Of a stretch of DNA of 12,891 nt, positions 1 to 5,888 are shown piece after piece; the first letter of the stretch is position 1, and every line of letters begins with the position of its first letter. The position numbers and the translations under genes were made by a program. Origin of the DNA: DATLNF01 sp046590575. Its GTDB lineage: Bacteria; Actinomycetota; Actinomycetes; BP-191. Below the pieces are notes generated by a model that worked only from the letters and a program-made list of their open reading frames with translations, was not told the origin of the DNA and did not search any database. The stretch lies in assembly GCA_046590575.1 (NCBI GenBank), contig JBKJUS010000166.1, positions 1 to 12,891 on the forward strand, in the 5' to 3' direction.

Positions 1-518
1 ATCGAGTCCCGGCATCGTCGGCGCTCGGCGGCGAGGCCGGCCTGGGCCGCGGTTTCTACCAGATGATGGACGGCGGCGGGGTGGGCCGGGTCAACGTCGC
101 GGCCCGCGGCTGCGGTGTGTCACTGCGGGCCTTCGAGCTGGCCATCGCCTACGCCCAGCAGCGGGAGACCTTCGGCAAGCCGATCGCCGAGCACCAGGCC
201 ATCCAGTTCAAGCTGGCCGAGATGGCGACCAAGGTCGAGGCCGCCCACCAGATGATGGTGATGGCCGCCCGCAAGAAGGACTCCGGCCAGCGCAACGACG
301 TGGAGTCGGGCATGGCCAAGCTGCTCGCCTCGGAGTACTGCGCCGAGGTCGTCTCCGACTCGTTCCGGATCCACGGCGGCTATGGGTACAGCAAGGAGTA
401 CGAGATCGAGCGGCTCTACCGCGAGGCGCCGATGCTGCTGATCGGCGAGGGCACCGCCGAGATCCAGAAGATGATCATCGGCAAGGGTCTCCTCGCCGAG
501 TACGCCCTGCGTACCTGA
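1..518 (+). CDS. Acyl-CoA dehydrogenase, C-terminal part (partial; methylsuccinyl-CoA dehydrogenase candidate)
   Basis: This is the 3' end of an FAD-dependent acyl-CoA dehydrogenase that enters from the left edge. The frame is open from base 3 and shows 171 residues before TGA at 516-518. The visible part is the C-terminal helical domain: GRGFYQMMD, the stretch QRETFGKPIAEHQAIQFKLA, RIHGGYGYSKEYEIERLYR, and the terminal IGEGTAEIQ, whose first Glu lies at the catalytic-base position of short- and medium-chain acyl-CoA dehydrogenases. The enzyme would alpha,beta-dehydrogenate an acyl-CoA in the cytoplasm and pass electrons to ETF. The sequence closely resembles the dehydrogenase I remember beside ccr, meaA and a MaoC hydratase in Streptomyces ethylmalonyl-CoA clusters, so methylsuccinyl-CoA is the favoured substrate. 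That is inference, helped by the MaoC gene at 2738. Family membership is near certain; the substrate is not. Confidence 0.93.
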   Translation, partial: RVPASSALGGEAGLGRGFYQMMDGGGVGRVNVAARGCGVSLRAFELAIAYAQQRETFGKPIAEHQAIQFKLAEMATKVEAAHQMMVMAARKKDSGQRNDVESGMAKLLASEYCAEVVSDSFRIHGGYGYSKEYEIERLYREAPMLLIGEGTAEIQKMIIGKGLLAEYALRT

Positions 519-575
519 GCGCCGCCGTACTCCGTTGATCTGCCCCGCTGAGCGCCGTTCTCCTCCACCAGGCCT

Positions 576-674
576 GCCCGCCCACGCACGCAACCGGCAT
601 ACGACGCGCGCGTCGGAAGCGTGCGGTCAGGTCCGTGACCGCTCAGGGTCCGCGGGTTGCGTGCGCGGGCGGGC
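576..674. repeat. Inverted-repeat element, copy 1
   Basis: Two 20-base arms (576-595 and 655-674) are reverse complements with one mismatch (A584 opposite C666). They are separated by 59 bases. The left arm reads GCCCGCCCACGCACGCAACC. Inside lie a perfect 14-base palindrome at 602-615 (CGACGCGCGCGTCG) and a 7-bp hairpin, GCGGTCA at 623-629 with TGACCGC at 636-642. The left arm plus one flanking base (575-595) matches 12585-12605 in 20 of 21 bases, so this is a dispersed element and not a one-off terminator. It fills the gap between the dehydrogenase stop and the next start. There is no ORF inside, and I see no obvious target-site duplication. Confidence 0.75.
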
Positions 675-683
675 GGGCGATGA

Positions 684-1265
684 GTGACGAGTGACGACGT
701 GCTCGCGGCAGTCGAGACGCACCTGATCGCGACGCTGGGGGACCCCACGGGCCGCGCCGGTGTGACGTTCCTCGGGATGGAACCGATCGAGGTGCTGCGG
801 TTCGGGCCGGACTCCCATGGTGTGACTCGCTATGTGACGCTGGGCATGTCACGCCAGCCGCTGCCTGACCCGACCTCACCCGTGTTGGAGACGGTGACCG
901 GGCCGCGCGCTGAGCTGCTGTTGAGCCTGCGCGGCGTCCATGACTCGGTGCTACGACCCCTCGCCGTGCTCGCGGCGAGCCCCTCCGTCGATGGCACCCG
1001 GCCGAGTGCAGGATCGTCGTACGACGTCGGCGCGCCACTGTGCGACGGCGCGACGGTCAGCGCGGTCCTGCTCGGCGAGCCGGGCGGCCTGGTCGCGGAC
1101 CTCGCGCTCGAACACGGGGTGGTCTACGTCTTCCCACTGCTGCCGATGACCGCCGAGGAGGCCGCGTGGAAGCGGAGGCACACCGCGACCGACCTCGAGG
1201 AGCGCTGGCTCGCCGCCGGCACCGACCTCCGCGACGCCGAGCGACTCCAGGTGGTCCTGGACTGA
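684..1265 (+). CDS. Suppressor of fused (SUFU) domain protein
   Basis: A 193-residue protein resembling bacterial SUFU-domain proteins (PF05076 family). Supporting stretches are RYVTLGMS near residue 50, the GTRPSAGSSYDVGAPLC segment at 105-120, and VVYVFPLLPMTAEEAAWKR at 146-164, which matches the family's FPLLPhxxEE-x-KR core. It is cytoplasmic, with no signal peptide or membrane segment. Bacterial SUFU proteins have no established enzymatic role; some accompany contact-dependent toxin systems as immunity-like proteins, but no toxin gene is visible here. The start is GTG at 684, because the in-frame codon just upstream (681) is TGA; the next alternative is GTG at 699. The ATG at 680 is out of frame and stops after four codons. 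No Shine-Dalgarno is seen; the bases before the start are the right arm of the repeat element and a G-rich run. Confidence 0.82.
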   Translation: MTSDDVLAAVETHLIATLGDPTGRAGVTFLGMEPIEVLRFGPDSHGVTRYVTLGMSRQPLPDPTSPVLETVTGPRAELLLSLRGVHDSVLRPLAVLAASPSVDGTRPSAGSSYDVGAPLCDGATVSAVLLGEPGGLVADLALEHGVVYVFPLLPMTAEEAAWKRRHTATDLEERWLAAGTDLRDAERLQVVLD

Positions 1266-1272
1266 CCCGGAT

Positions 1273-1307
1273 GTGGCGCACCTTCGTCGGCGCCGCGGTG
1301 CGGCCAC
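1273..1307. terminator. Bidirectional hairpin between convergent genes
   Basis: GTGGCGCACC (1273-1282) can pair with GGTGCGGCCAC (1297-1307), giving 10 bp with one bulged G and a 14-base loop. It lies in the 61-base gap between the ends of the SUFU gene (+) and the HTTM gene (-), where a shared terminator is expected. There is no U-tract on either side, as is common in GC-rich actinobacteria. Confidence 0.5.
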
Positions 1308-1326
1308 CGCCAGAACGCGGGGAGAG

Positions 1327-2247
1327 CTACGCCCCAGTGGGGCCGCTCTCGACCGGGCGCAGGTCTCCCAGCAATGCCGAGGACGTGGCGGCCGCGCTGA
1401 ATCGCGGTGCCGGTCGCTGCGCCGTACGTCCCGACGCCGCACGGCGCAGCGCCGCGGGGAGGCGGAGACGCTCGAGCGGCAGGAAGAAGAGCAGGCACAT
1501 CACGTGCGGCAGGAAGATGATCGTGATGGTCGCGAAGGTGACCAGGTGGAACATCACGCAGAAGATGACCAGGCCCCGACCCAGCCGCCCCCGCAGCAGC
1601 AGCAAGGGCGCCGACAGCTCGAAGACCAGGATTCCCCACTGCGCGGCCTGCAGGACCCATGGCACCTCGAGCAGTGGCCGGCCGAGGAACGTGCCGCGAC
1701 GCAGCACCGCGCGGGTCAGCGTCGCGCCGTTGGCCCAGTCCAGCCCGCCGAACCGGAACTTCGCGAACGCCGCGAGGAAGTAGGTCAGCACCACCGCGAC
1801 CTGTACGCAGCGCACCGCCCAGCCGGCAGCGTCGTCCGCGGAGCTATCGCGCCAACGCGCGGTTCCCACTGTCGGCAGCACGGCGAGCGCGACCAAGAAC
1901 GCAAAGCGGTCGTGGTCGACCTTGCCGTAGCTCATCGCTACGACCATCCACTCGAAGTAGAGGAGGAAGACCGCCGCACCGAGCAGCCGGGGTAGCCGAC
2001 CGGTGGCCGCCACGACCGACGCGACGACGAGCAGCACCTGCAGAATGCCCACCAAAGTCGAACCGGGCACGGGCAGCGGCAGCAGCCGGCCGACGTAGAG
2101 GGGCTGGTAGAGCTCGCCGGGTACGTCGGCGTGCCGGGCGACCCAGGACGTCGTCAGCAGCACGTCAACGGGTACGAACAGGTACAGCGCAGCGCGCAGC
2201 CAGGCCACCCGCGCGCGAGGCACTGGCTCGAACCACCACTGTGTCAT
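1327..2247 (-). CDS. HTTM-domain (vitamin K-dependent carboxylase-like) integral membrane protein
   Basis: A 306-residue polytopic membrane protein with about 7-8 hydrophobic segments (roughly 17-35, 64-82, 88-106, 114-128, 146-163, 198-219, 224-241, 243-258) and a 45-residue polar C-terminal tail. It fits the HTTM family, related to the membrane part of vitamin K-dependent gamma-carboxylase: WWFEPVPRARVAWLR at the N-terminus, TYFLAAFAKFRFGGLDWANG near 155-174 (the family's Y-x-AG-x-AK-hxxxWxxG element), and FHLVTFATITIIFLPHVM near 233-250. Whether bacterial members carboxylate anything is unknown. It sits 11 bases downstream of the exported-protein gene, so the two form an operon. ATG at 2247 is chosen from the typical family N-terminus. 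GTG at 2262, overlapping the upstream TGA by four bases, is a good alternative that adds five residues. No clear Shine-Dalgarno precedes either. Confidence 0.82.
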   Translation of the reverse strand: MTQWWFEPVPRARVAWLRAALYLFVPVDVLLTTSWVARHADVPGELYQPLYVGRLLPLPVPGSTLVGILQVLLVVASVVAATGRLPRLLGAAVFLLYFEWMVVAMSYGKVDHDRFAFLVALAVLPTVGTARWRDSSADDAAGWAVRCVQVAVVLTYFLAAFAKFRFGGLDWANGATLTRAVLRRGTFLGRPLLEVPWVLQAAQWGILVFELSAPLLLLRGRLGRGLVIFCVMFHLVTFATITIIFLPHVMCLLFFLPLERLRLPAALRRAASGRTAQRPAPRFSAAATSSALLGDLRPVESGPTGA

Positions 2248-2258
2248 TGAGGGCAGCG

Positions 2259-2687
2259 TCACGGTCGCCGCCAGATCGCGACGGGCTCCTCGACGTAGCC
2301 GACCCGCCTGCCGTTCTCCAGCTGCCATCGCGCCTTGAACAGGGTGACCTCGCGCAGCCGCGGCGACTCGGGCGCGGATCGCTCGCGCGCGGCGACCAGT
2401 AGACCGAGCAGCGATGGGTCAGTGGCGAACCTGTCGAGCTGACCCTCGAACTCCGCCCGCCGCAGGCCGAAGCTGCCCATCGGCAGTCGCACGTCGCGGC
2501 CATCGAGCGTCACCCCGCGAACCACGGACACCTTGACGATGCCGCTGGTGGGCGTCTTCGTCGAGAACATACGGAAAGGGCCGAGTGGGAAGTGGTCGTC
2601 CTGACCGACCGCGGTGCCGGCCAGGGTGAGCCCAAGAACCGCTGCGGTCGCGGCGGCGCGTAGGCGCCGACCGAGCGGGCTCAGCAT
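2259..2687 (-). CDS. Small exported/anchored protein, partner of the HTTM protein
   Basis: A 142-residue protein of no recognised enzyme family. It opens with MLSPLGRRLR, then a hydrophobic stretch (about 11-28) ending near AVGQDD. This looks like a Sec signal peptide or signal anchor, so the rest should lie outside the membrane. The segment DDHFPLGPFRMFS at 30-42 recalls the short FP-x-S-x-FPM(Y/F)S motif I associate with small proteins encoded next to HTTM proteins; this is from memory. There are no cysteines and no lipobox. It is the first gene of a two-gene operon with the HTTM protein. Start ATG at 2687 is chosen because it begins the signal-like segment. GAAGG ends one base before it, which is too close, and GGAGG lies farther upstream, so initiation may be weak. 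The reading frame extends to ATG at 2735, but that would bury the signal sequence. Confidence 0.7.
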   Translation of the reverse strand: MLSPLGRRLRAAATAAVLGLTLAGTAVGQDDHFPLGPFRMFSTKTPTSGIVKVSVVRGVTLDGRDVRLPMGSFGLRRAEFEGQLDRFATDPSLLGLLVAARERSAPESPRLREVTLFKARWQLENGRRVGYVEEPVAIWRRP

Positions 2688-2737
2688 GCCTTCAGGGTAG
2701 CCTCCTCCACGCTCGCCGCGATGGAAAAGGAGCACTC

Positions 2738-3238
2738 ATGCAGTTCGGTCGCTACTACGAGGACTTCGAAGTCGGTGCGACCTACAAGCACTGGCCGGGC
2801 AAGACGGTGACGGAGTACGACGACCACCTCTTCTGCCTGCTGACGATGAACCACCACCCGCTGCACATGGACGCCAACTTCGCGGAGAAGACGACGCAGT
2901 TCGGCCGCAATGTCGTGGTCGGCAACTACATCTACTCCCTTCTGCTCGGCATGTCGGTGCCCGACGTGTCCGGGAAGGCGATCGCGAACCTCGAGGTGGA
3001 GTCGTTGAAGCATGTTGCCCCGACCTTCCACGGAGACACGATCTACGGCCAGACGGACGTGCTCGACAAGACCGAGTCGAAGTCGAAGCCGGACCGCGGC
3101 GTCGTCCAGGTCGAGACGAAGGGCTACAACCAGGACGGCACGCTGGTCTGCATCTTTCGGCGCAAAGTGATGGTGCCGAAGCGGTCGCACGCCATCGGCG
3201 GCGAGCAGCCCGGGCGACCCGAGCTGCAATACCCCTAG
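2738..3238 (+). CDS. MaoC-family hydratase (mesaconyl-CoA hydratase candidate)
   Basis: A 166-residue single hot-dog domain protein of the MaoC / (R)-specific enoyl-CoA hydratase family, which hydrates trans-enoyl-CoAs. The signature region is LLTMNHHPLHMD (34-45). His43 matches the catalytic His of PhaJ-type hydratases, but the position of the catalytic Asp (five residues earlier) is Asn38. The hot-dog core continues with VVGNYIYSLLLGM (60-72) and HVAPTFHGDTIYG (92-104), and it ends in FRRKVMVP (140-147). Start ATG at 2738 is fixed by AAAGGAG seven bases upstream. It closely resembles the hydratase I recall beside the acyl-CoA dehydrogenase in Streptomyces ethylmalonyl-CoA clusters, which suits the dehydrogenase at 1-518. 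The 50-base gap to the divergent exported-protein gene must hold both promoters. The exact substrate is inference. Confidence 0.88.
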   Translation: MQFGRYYEDFEVGATYKHWPGKTVTEYDDHLFCLLTMNHHPLHMDANFAEKTTQFGRNVVVGNYIYSLLLGMSVPDVSGKAIANLEVESLKHVAPTFHGDTIYGQTDVLDKTESKSKPDRGVVQVETKGYNQDGTLVCIFRRKVMVPKRSHAIGGEQPGRPELQYP

Positions 3239-3348
3239 GGTTTGCCGATCGGCTGCGGTGCTTCGTGTTTGACGGTCCTTACCATCGGGAAACACCTGAC
3301 TCGACAGAAAGCAACCGCCGGACTCCGGCGCTAACGAGGGAGGCCCCC

Positions 3349-3588
3349 GTGGCACGCCGCATCGTAGAAGAAGACGTTCCCAGCACCACCGTTGTCGGGT
3401 CCGACGGTTCGTGGGTTGGACAGACGATCGTCGCACTTGTCGTCATCGCCCTGCTTGTGGTGGGTGCCGTCTACCTCTTCAACAACGTCGGCGACGGCGA
3501 TGGCGGCAGTGGCGGCGACACCAAGAAGATCGATGTCGACGTCAACGCTCCGGACCCCAACAACGAGCCTGAGCCGGCTTCCAGCTAA
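3349..3588 (+). CDS. Small single-pass membrane protein, 79 aa, unknown
   Basis: A tiny bitopic protein. Residues 1-20 form a charged, probably cytoplasmic segment (ARRIVEEDVPSTTVVGSDG), one hydrophobic helix spans about 23-42 (TIVALVVIALLVVGAVYLF), and a Gly- and Asp-rich tail of about 35 residues follows (GDGDGGSGGDTKK, then PDPNNEPEPASS). The tail may lie outside the cell. The start is GTG at 3349, placed five bases after a strong GAGGGAGG (3336-3343); an in-frame ATG at 3265 has no such site and would add a non-membrane leader. It is followed at 12 bases by a second small membrane protein whose Shine-Dalgarno overlaps this gene's TAA. The 110 bases upstream hold a 10-base palindrome (3244-3253), a 6-bp hairpin (3316-3330) and a TACCAT -10-like hexamer at 3280. 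I recognise no family. Confidence 0.72.
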   Translation: MARRIVEEDVPSTTVVGSDGSWVGQTIVALVVIALLVVGAVYLFNNVGDGDGGSGGDTKKIDVDVNAPDPNNEPEPASS

Positions 3589-3599
3589 GGGAGCTCCCG

Positions 3600-3773
3600 A
3601 TGAACCTCATCGTCTTGTTGGTGATCCTGCTGATCGTGCTGGCAGTCGTCGCCTCGATCGGTGGTCCCCGCGTCTACAGCACCCGGCGTCGCACGACAGT
3701 GATCGACGACGCACCTGTCGTCACCCGGCGGGTCGAGACGGTTGAGACCATCGAGGACGACCGGCTCGTCTGA
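3600..3773 (+). CDS. Micro membrane protein, 57 aa, unknown
   Basis: A 57-codon gene. It starts with MNLIVLLVILLIVLAVVASI, a single transmembrane helix at the very N-terminus. It continues with GGPRVYSTRRRTTVIDDAP and an Arg/Glu/Asp-rich tail ending TIEDDRLV. The RRR after the helix suggests a cytoplasmic C-terminus by the positive-inside rule, the reverse of its upstream neighbour. AAGGGAG (3587-3593) overlaps the upstream TAA and lies six bases before ATG 3600, a classic sign of translational coupling. TGA is at 3771-3773, and a strong hairpin follows within 15 bases, closing a two-gene unit. Its RRTTVIDDAPVV echoes RRIVEEDVPSTTVV in the preceding protein. I know no family for it. Confidence 0.68.
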   Translation: MNLIVLLVILLIVLAVVASIGGPRVYSTRRRTTVIDDAPVVTRRVETVETIEDDRLV

Positions 3774-3787
3774 CCCACAGAGCTTCA

Positions 3788-3823
3788 CACGAAGGTCCAC
3801 CGGTACGCCGGTGGGCCTTCGTG
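3788..3823 (+). terminator. Strong hairpin terminator after the micro-protein pair
   Basis: A 16-bp stem pairs 3788-3803 with 3808-3823 around a TACG tetraloop. The only non-Watson-Crick position is T3796 opposite G3815. The left arm begins CACGAAGGTCCACCGG. It starts 15 bases after the stop of the 57-residue gene and ends 58 bases before the first possible start of the next one. No U-tract follows, which is usual in this kind of genome. It isolates DUF6758 from the upstream unit. Confidence 0.8.
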
Positions 3824-3890
3824 CGTGTTGGGCGGTGGTAGGTAGTCGGACCCTTGACGACGTCGTACGAGGCCGAGGACTGTGGCAGTC

Positions 3891-4526
3891 ATGAGCCTGC
3901 TGCCCACGTGTCCGCGCTGCGGTGGGGAGCTTCGCGCGCCGGGCTTCTGGTCCAGTGCCTGGCAGTGCGACCGGCACGGTGAGGTGCACCCCTTTCACCT
4001 GGCCCCCACTCCGACCTTCGCCGCGCTCGAGCGACTGGTCGGCGACGCCCGGGTCCCGGTGTGGATGCCGCACCCGCTGCCGCTCGGCTGGACCATCACC
4101 GGCATCGGCGGGGCGGGCGACGACCGGACCGGTGTGCGCGGCACGGTTGTCGCGATCAGTGGTCCGCATCCGCAAGGTGGCCCGGCTGACATGGTGCTGA
4201 TCGCGGAGGAGCCCGGCGTCGGTCTAGGGGCGAGGTTCGCCGGGCTGGCCGGCACTGACCCGGGGGCCGAGCCCAACGGCGCGCCCGATGCCAAGGTGGA
4301 GGCGGCGGGGCACCCGACTGCCCTGTGGCGCACCGCGACCGGCGATGGTGGGTGCTGCTCCTACGCCGGAGAGGCCAAAGGGCTGTGGCTCTGGACGGTG
4401 GTCTGGCCCGACGACTGCCTCAACGTGGTGAGTGGTCTGTCCCTCGAGGACCTGCGCGACGGCACGGTGCCGGAACTCGACCTGGTGTTCGGTGCAGCCA
4501 TGCCTCGCCTCAGCGCCCACATCTGA
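3891..4526 (+). CDS. DUF6758 family protein with N-terminal zinc ribbon
   Basis: A 211-residue cytoplasmic protein that I match by memory to the actinobacterial DUF6758 family. The N-terminus has CPRCGGELRAPGFWSSAWQC, then DRHGEVHP. These form CxxC and CxxH knuckles (Cys7, Cys10, Cys26, His29 by my count) likely to bind one zinc. Further family-like stretches are VPVWMPHPLPLGW, AGDDRTGVRGTVVAISGP, EEPGVGLGARFAGL and GEAKGLWLWTVVWPDD. The function is unknown. ATG at 3891 is preferred because family members place the first CxxC about six residues from Met; GTG at 3882 would add three residues, with GAGGA only two bases before it. It stands alone between a terminator and the convergent TldE gene; the 21-base gap at its end holds a 5-bp hairpin (4528-4543). 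Confidence 0.85.
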   Translation: MSLLPTCPRCGGELRAPGFWSSAWQCDRHGEVHPFHLAPTPTFAALERLVGDARVPVWMPHPLPLGWTITGIGGAGDDRTGVRGTVVAISGPHPQGGPADMVLIAEEPGVGLGARFAGLAGTDPGAEPNGAPDAKVEAAGHPTALWRTATGDGGCCSYAGEAKGLWLWTVVWPDDCLNVVSGLSLEDLRDGTVPELDLVFGAAMPRLSAHI

Positions 4527-4547
4527 CCACCCGCGTCGGGGTGAGCT

Positions 4548-5888
4548 TCAGAAGCTGGTCGTCGAGGTGAAGGCGAACCGCGACAGCCGTACGGCGGGTG
4601 CCCGGGCCGCGCCGAAGAAGAGCTCCGTCGCCACTTCCGTGTCCGCGCCGATGTCCTCGACGTTGGAGAGTGCGCCGAGGATCGACTGGGTGAAGCGCAG
4701 GTTGTGCACCCCGCACACGATCTCGCCGTCCTCGACGAGGAAGGTGCCGTCCCGCGTCATCCCGGTGATGGTCGACTCGACCACGTTGACCGAGTTGGTG
4801 TAGTGGAAACGCGTGACCAGCAGTCCCCGCTCGCACCCAGCCACCAGCTCGTCCAGCGACGCAGTGCCCGGGTCCATCAGCAGGTGCAGCGGGATCGCGC
4901 CTTCCGTGTTGGGTGCGGGGAGGGCGTGGCCGGTGGATGCGACGCCGGCGGTGCGCGCTGATGCGAGGTCGTGCACCACGCCGACAGCCACGCCATCGCG
5001 GATGAGCTCGGTCCGCTGCGTCGGCACCCCTTCGCTGTCGAAAGAGGTGCCGGGCAGCAGCGGCGACGTTGCGTCATCGATGATCGACACGCGTGTGTCA
5101 CACACCTGCTCGCCGAGCCGACCGCTCAATGGGGAACGGCCTTCGGCGACCACCTTGGCGCCGAACGCCGTCCAGCCGAGGAACTGGACGAGGGTGGACG
5201 TCGCGGCGGGTTCGAGGATGACCGCCCACTCGCCCGCGGGGACGGCGCGCGGCGCGCGGCCGCGCTCGACCTTTGCGGCGACCCGCCGACCCAGAGCGTC
5301 GGCATCGAGGTCGGCCAGTCGCCCACTGCCATCCTCGGCGTAACCACTCGAGTCGGGGCCGCTCGCGAGCACCGACAGCTGAGCTCTGGTCGATCGGTGA
5401 TAGGCCCGCACGCCGGTGGAGGTGATGACGGCCCGCTCGCCGCACCCGGTCTCCACGGTGCCGGCGCCGACCGTGTCCTTCGCAAGAGGGGCGAGCAGCC
5501 GCGTGACCAGCGCAGCCCGCTCGGCCGGTGACGTCTGCGCGGTTGCGTCGTCGTCCACGCCTGCGGTCGGGTACGCCGATGGCGCGGCGAACCCGCCGAA
5601 GTCTGGGTCGGGGGGCAGCAGCCGAGCCACCTCGAGGGCCTCTGCTGCCGCCCGGCGTACGCCGTCGGCGCTGAGATCATTGGTGGCGACAACGCCGACT
5701 CGCGAACCGTCGACAACGCGGACGCGGGCCTCGCCGTCGACGCGCGCGGTGTTCTGGTGCACGGACGACTCGGCGAAGCGCGTCAGTGCGCTGTCGTAGC
5801 GGGTCAGCAGCACCTCGACCCCGTCGGCTCCGGGCAGGTCGAGTGCTGCGTCACCGATCATCAGCAGCCGGTCTTCGCCCCAGCTCAT
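4548..5888 (-). CDS. tldE: TldE/PmbA-like subunit of the TldD/TldE metalloprotease
   Basis: A 446-residue protein of the peptidase U62 / modulator-of-DNA-gyrase family, close to the length of E. coli TldE (about 450). It lacks the HExxxH zinc motif found in the neighbouring TldD, which marks it as the non-metal-binding partner. Typical C-terminal features are the LLPGTSFDSEGVPTQRTELI segment, HALPAPNTEGAIPLHL and MTRDGTFLVEDGEIVCGVHN. In E. coli the TldD/TldE heterodimer forms a cytoplasmic protease that degrades unfolded peptides and trims the leader of microcin B17. Start ATG at 5888 shares its A with the TGA of tldD (TGATG), so the two are translationally coupled and probably made in equal amounts. 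The open frame extends upstream to 6161, but that part overlaps tldD and is not coding. Confidence 0.93.
   Translation of the reverse strand: MSWGEDRLLMIGDAALDLPGADGVEVLLTRYDSALTRFAESSVHQNTARVDGEARVRVVDGSRVGVVATNDLSADGVRRAAAEALEVARLLPPDPDFGGFAAPSAYPTAGVDDDATAQTSPAERAALVTRLLAPLAKDTVGAGTVETGCGERAVITSTGVRAYHRSTRAQLSVLASGPDSSGYAEDGSGRLADLDADALGRRVAAKVERGRAPRAVPAGEWAVILEPAATSTLVQFLGWTAFGAKVVAEGRSPLSGRLGEQVCDTRVSIIDDATSPLLPGTSFDSEGVPTQRTELIRDGVAVGVVHDLASARTAGVASTGHALPAPNTEGAIPLHLLMDPGTASLDELVAGCERGLLVTRFHYTNSVNVVESTITGMTRDGTFLVEDGEIVCGVHNLRFTQSILGALSNVEDIGADTEVATELFFGAARAPAVRLSRFAFTSTTSF

Noticed and set aside
1040..1995. Long plus-strand frames over the HTTM gene and the end of the SUFU gene
   Set aside because: They are Arg/Glu/Gln-rich frame shadows with no domain; the opposite strand has a clean membrane protein.
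3269..3296. TTGACG followed 17 bases later by ACACCT as a promoter for the micro-protein pair
   Set aside because: The -10 half is poor; TACCAT at 3280 is as plausible, so no promoter is called.
2681..3436. A 251-residue minus-strand frame across the MaoC gene
   Set aside because: Its composition is that of a GC-rich shadow, and MaoC on the plus strand has a clear domain and Shine-Dalgarno.
5126..5716. A long Arg/Pro-rich minus-strand frame within tldE
   Set aside because: It is frame-shifted relative to tldE and has no motif.
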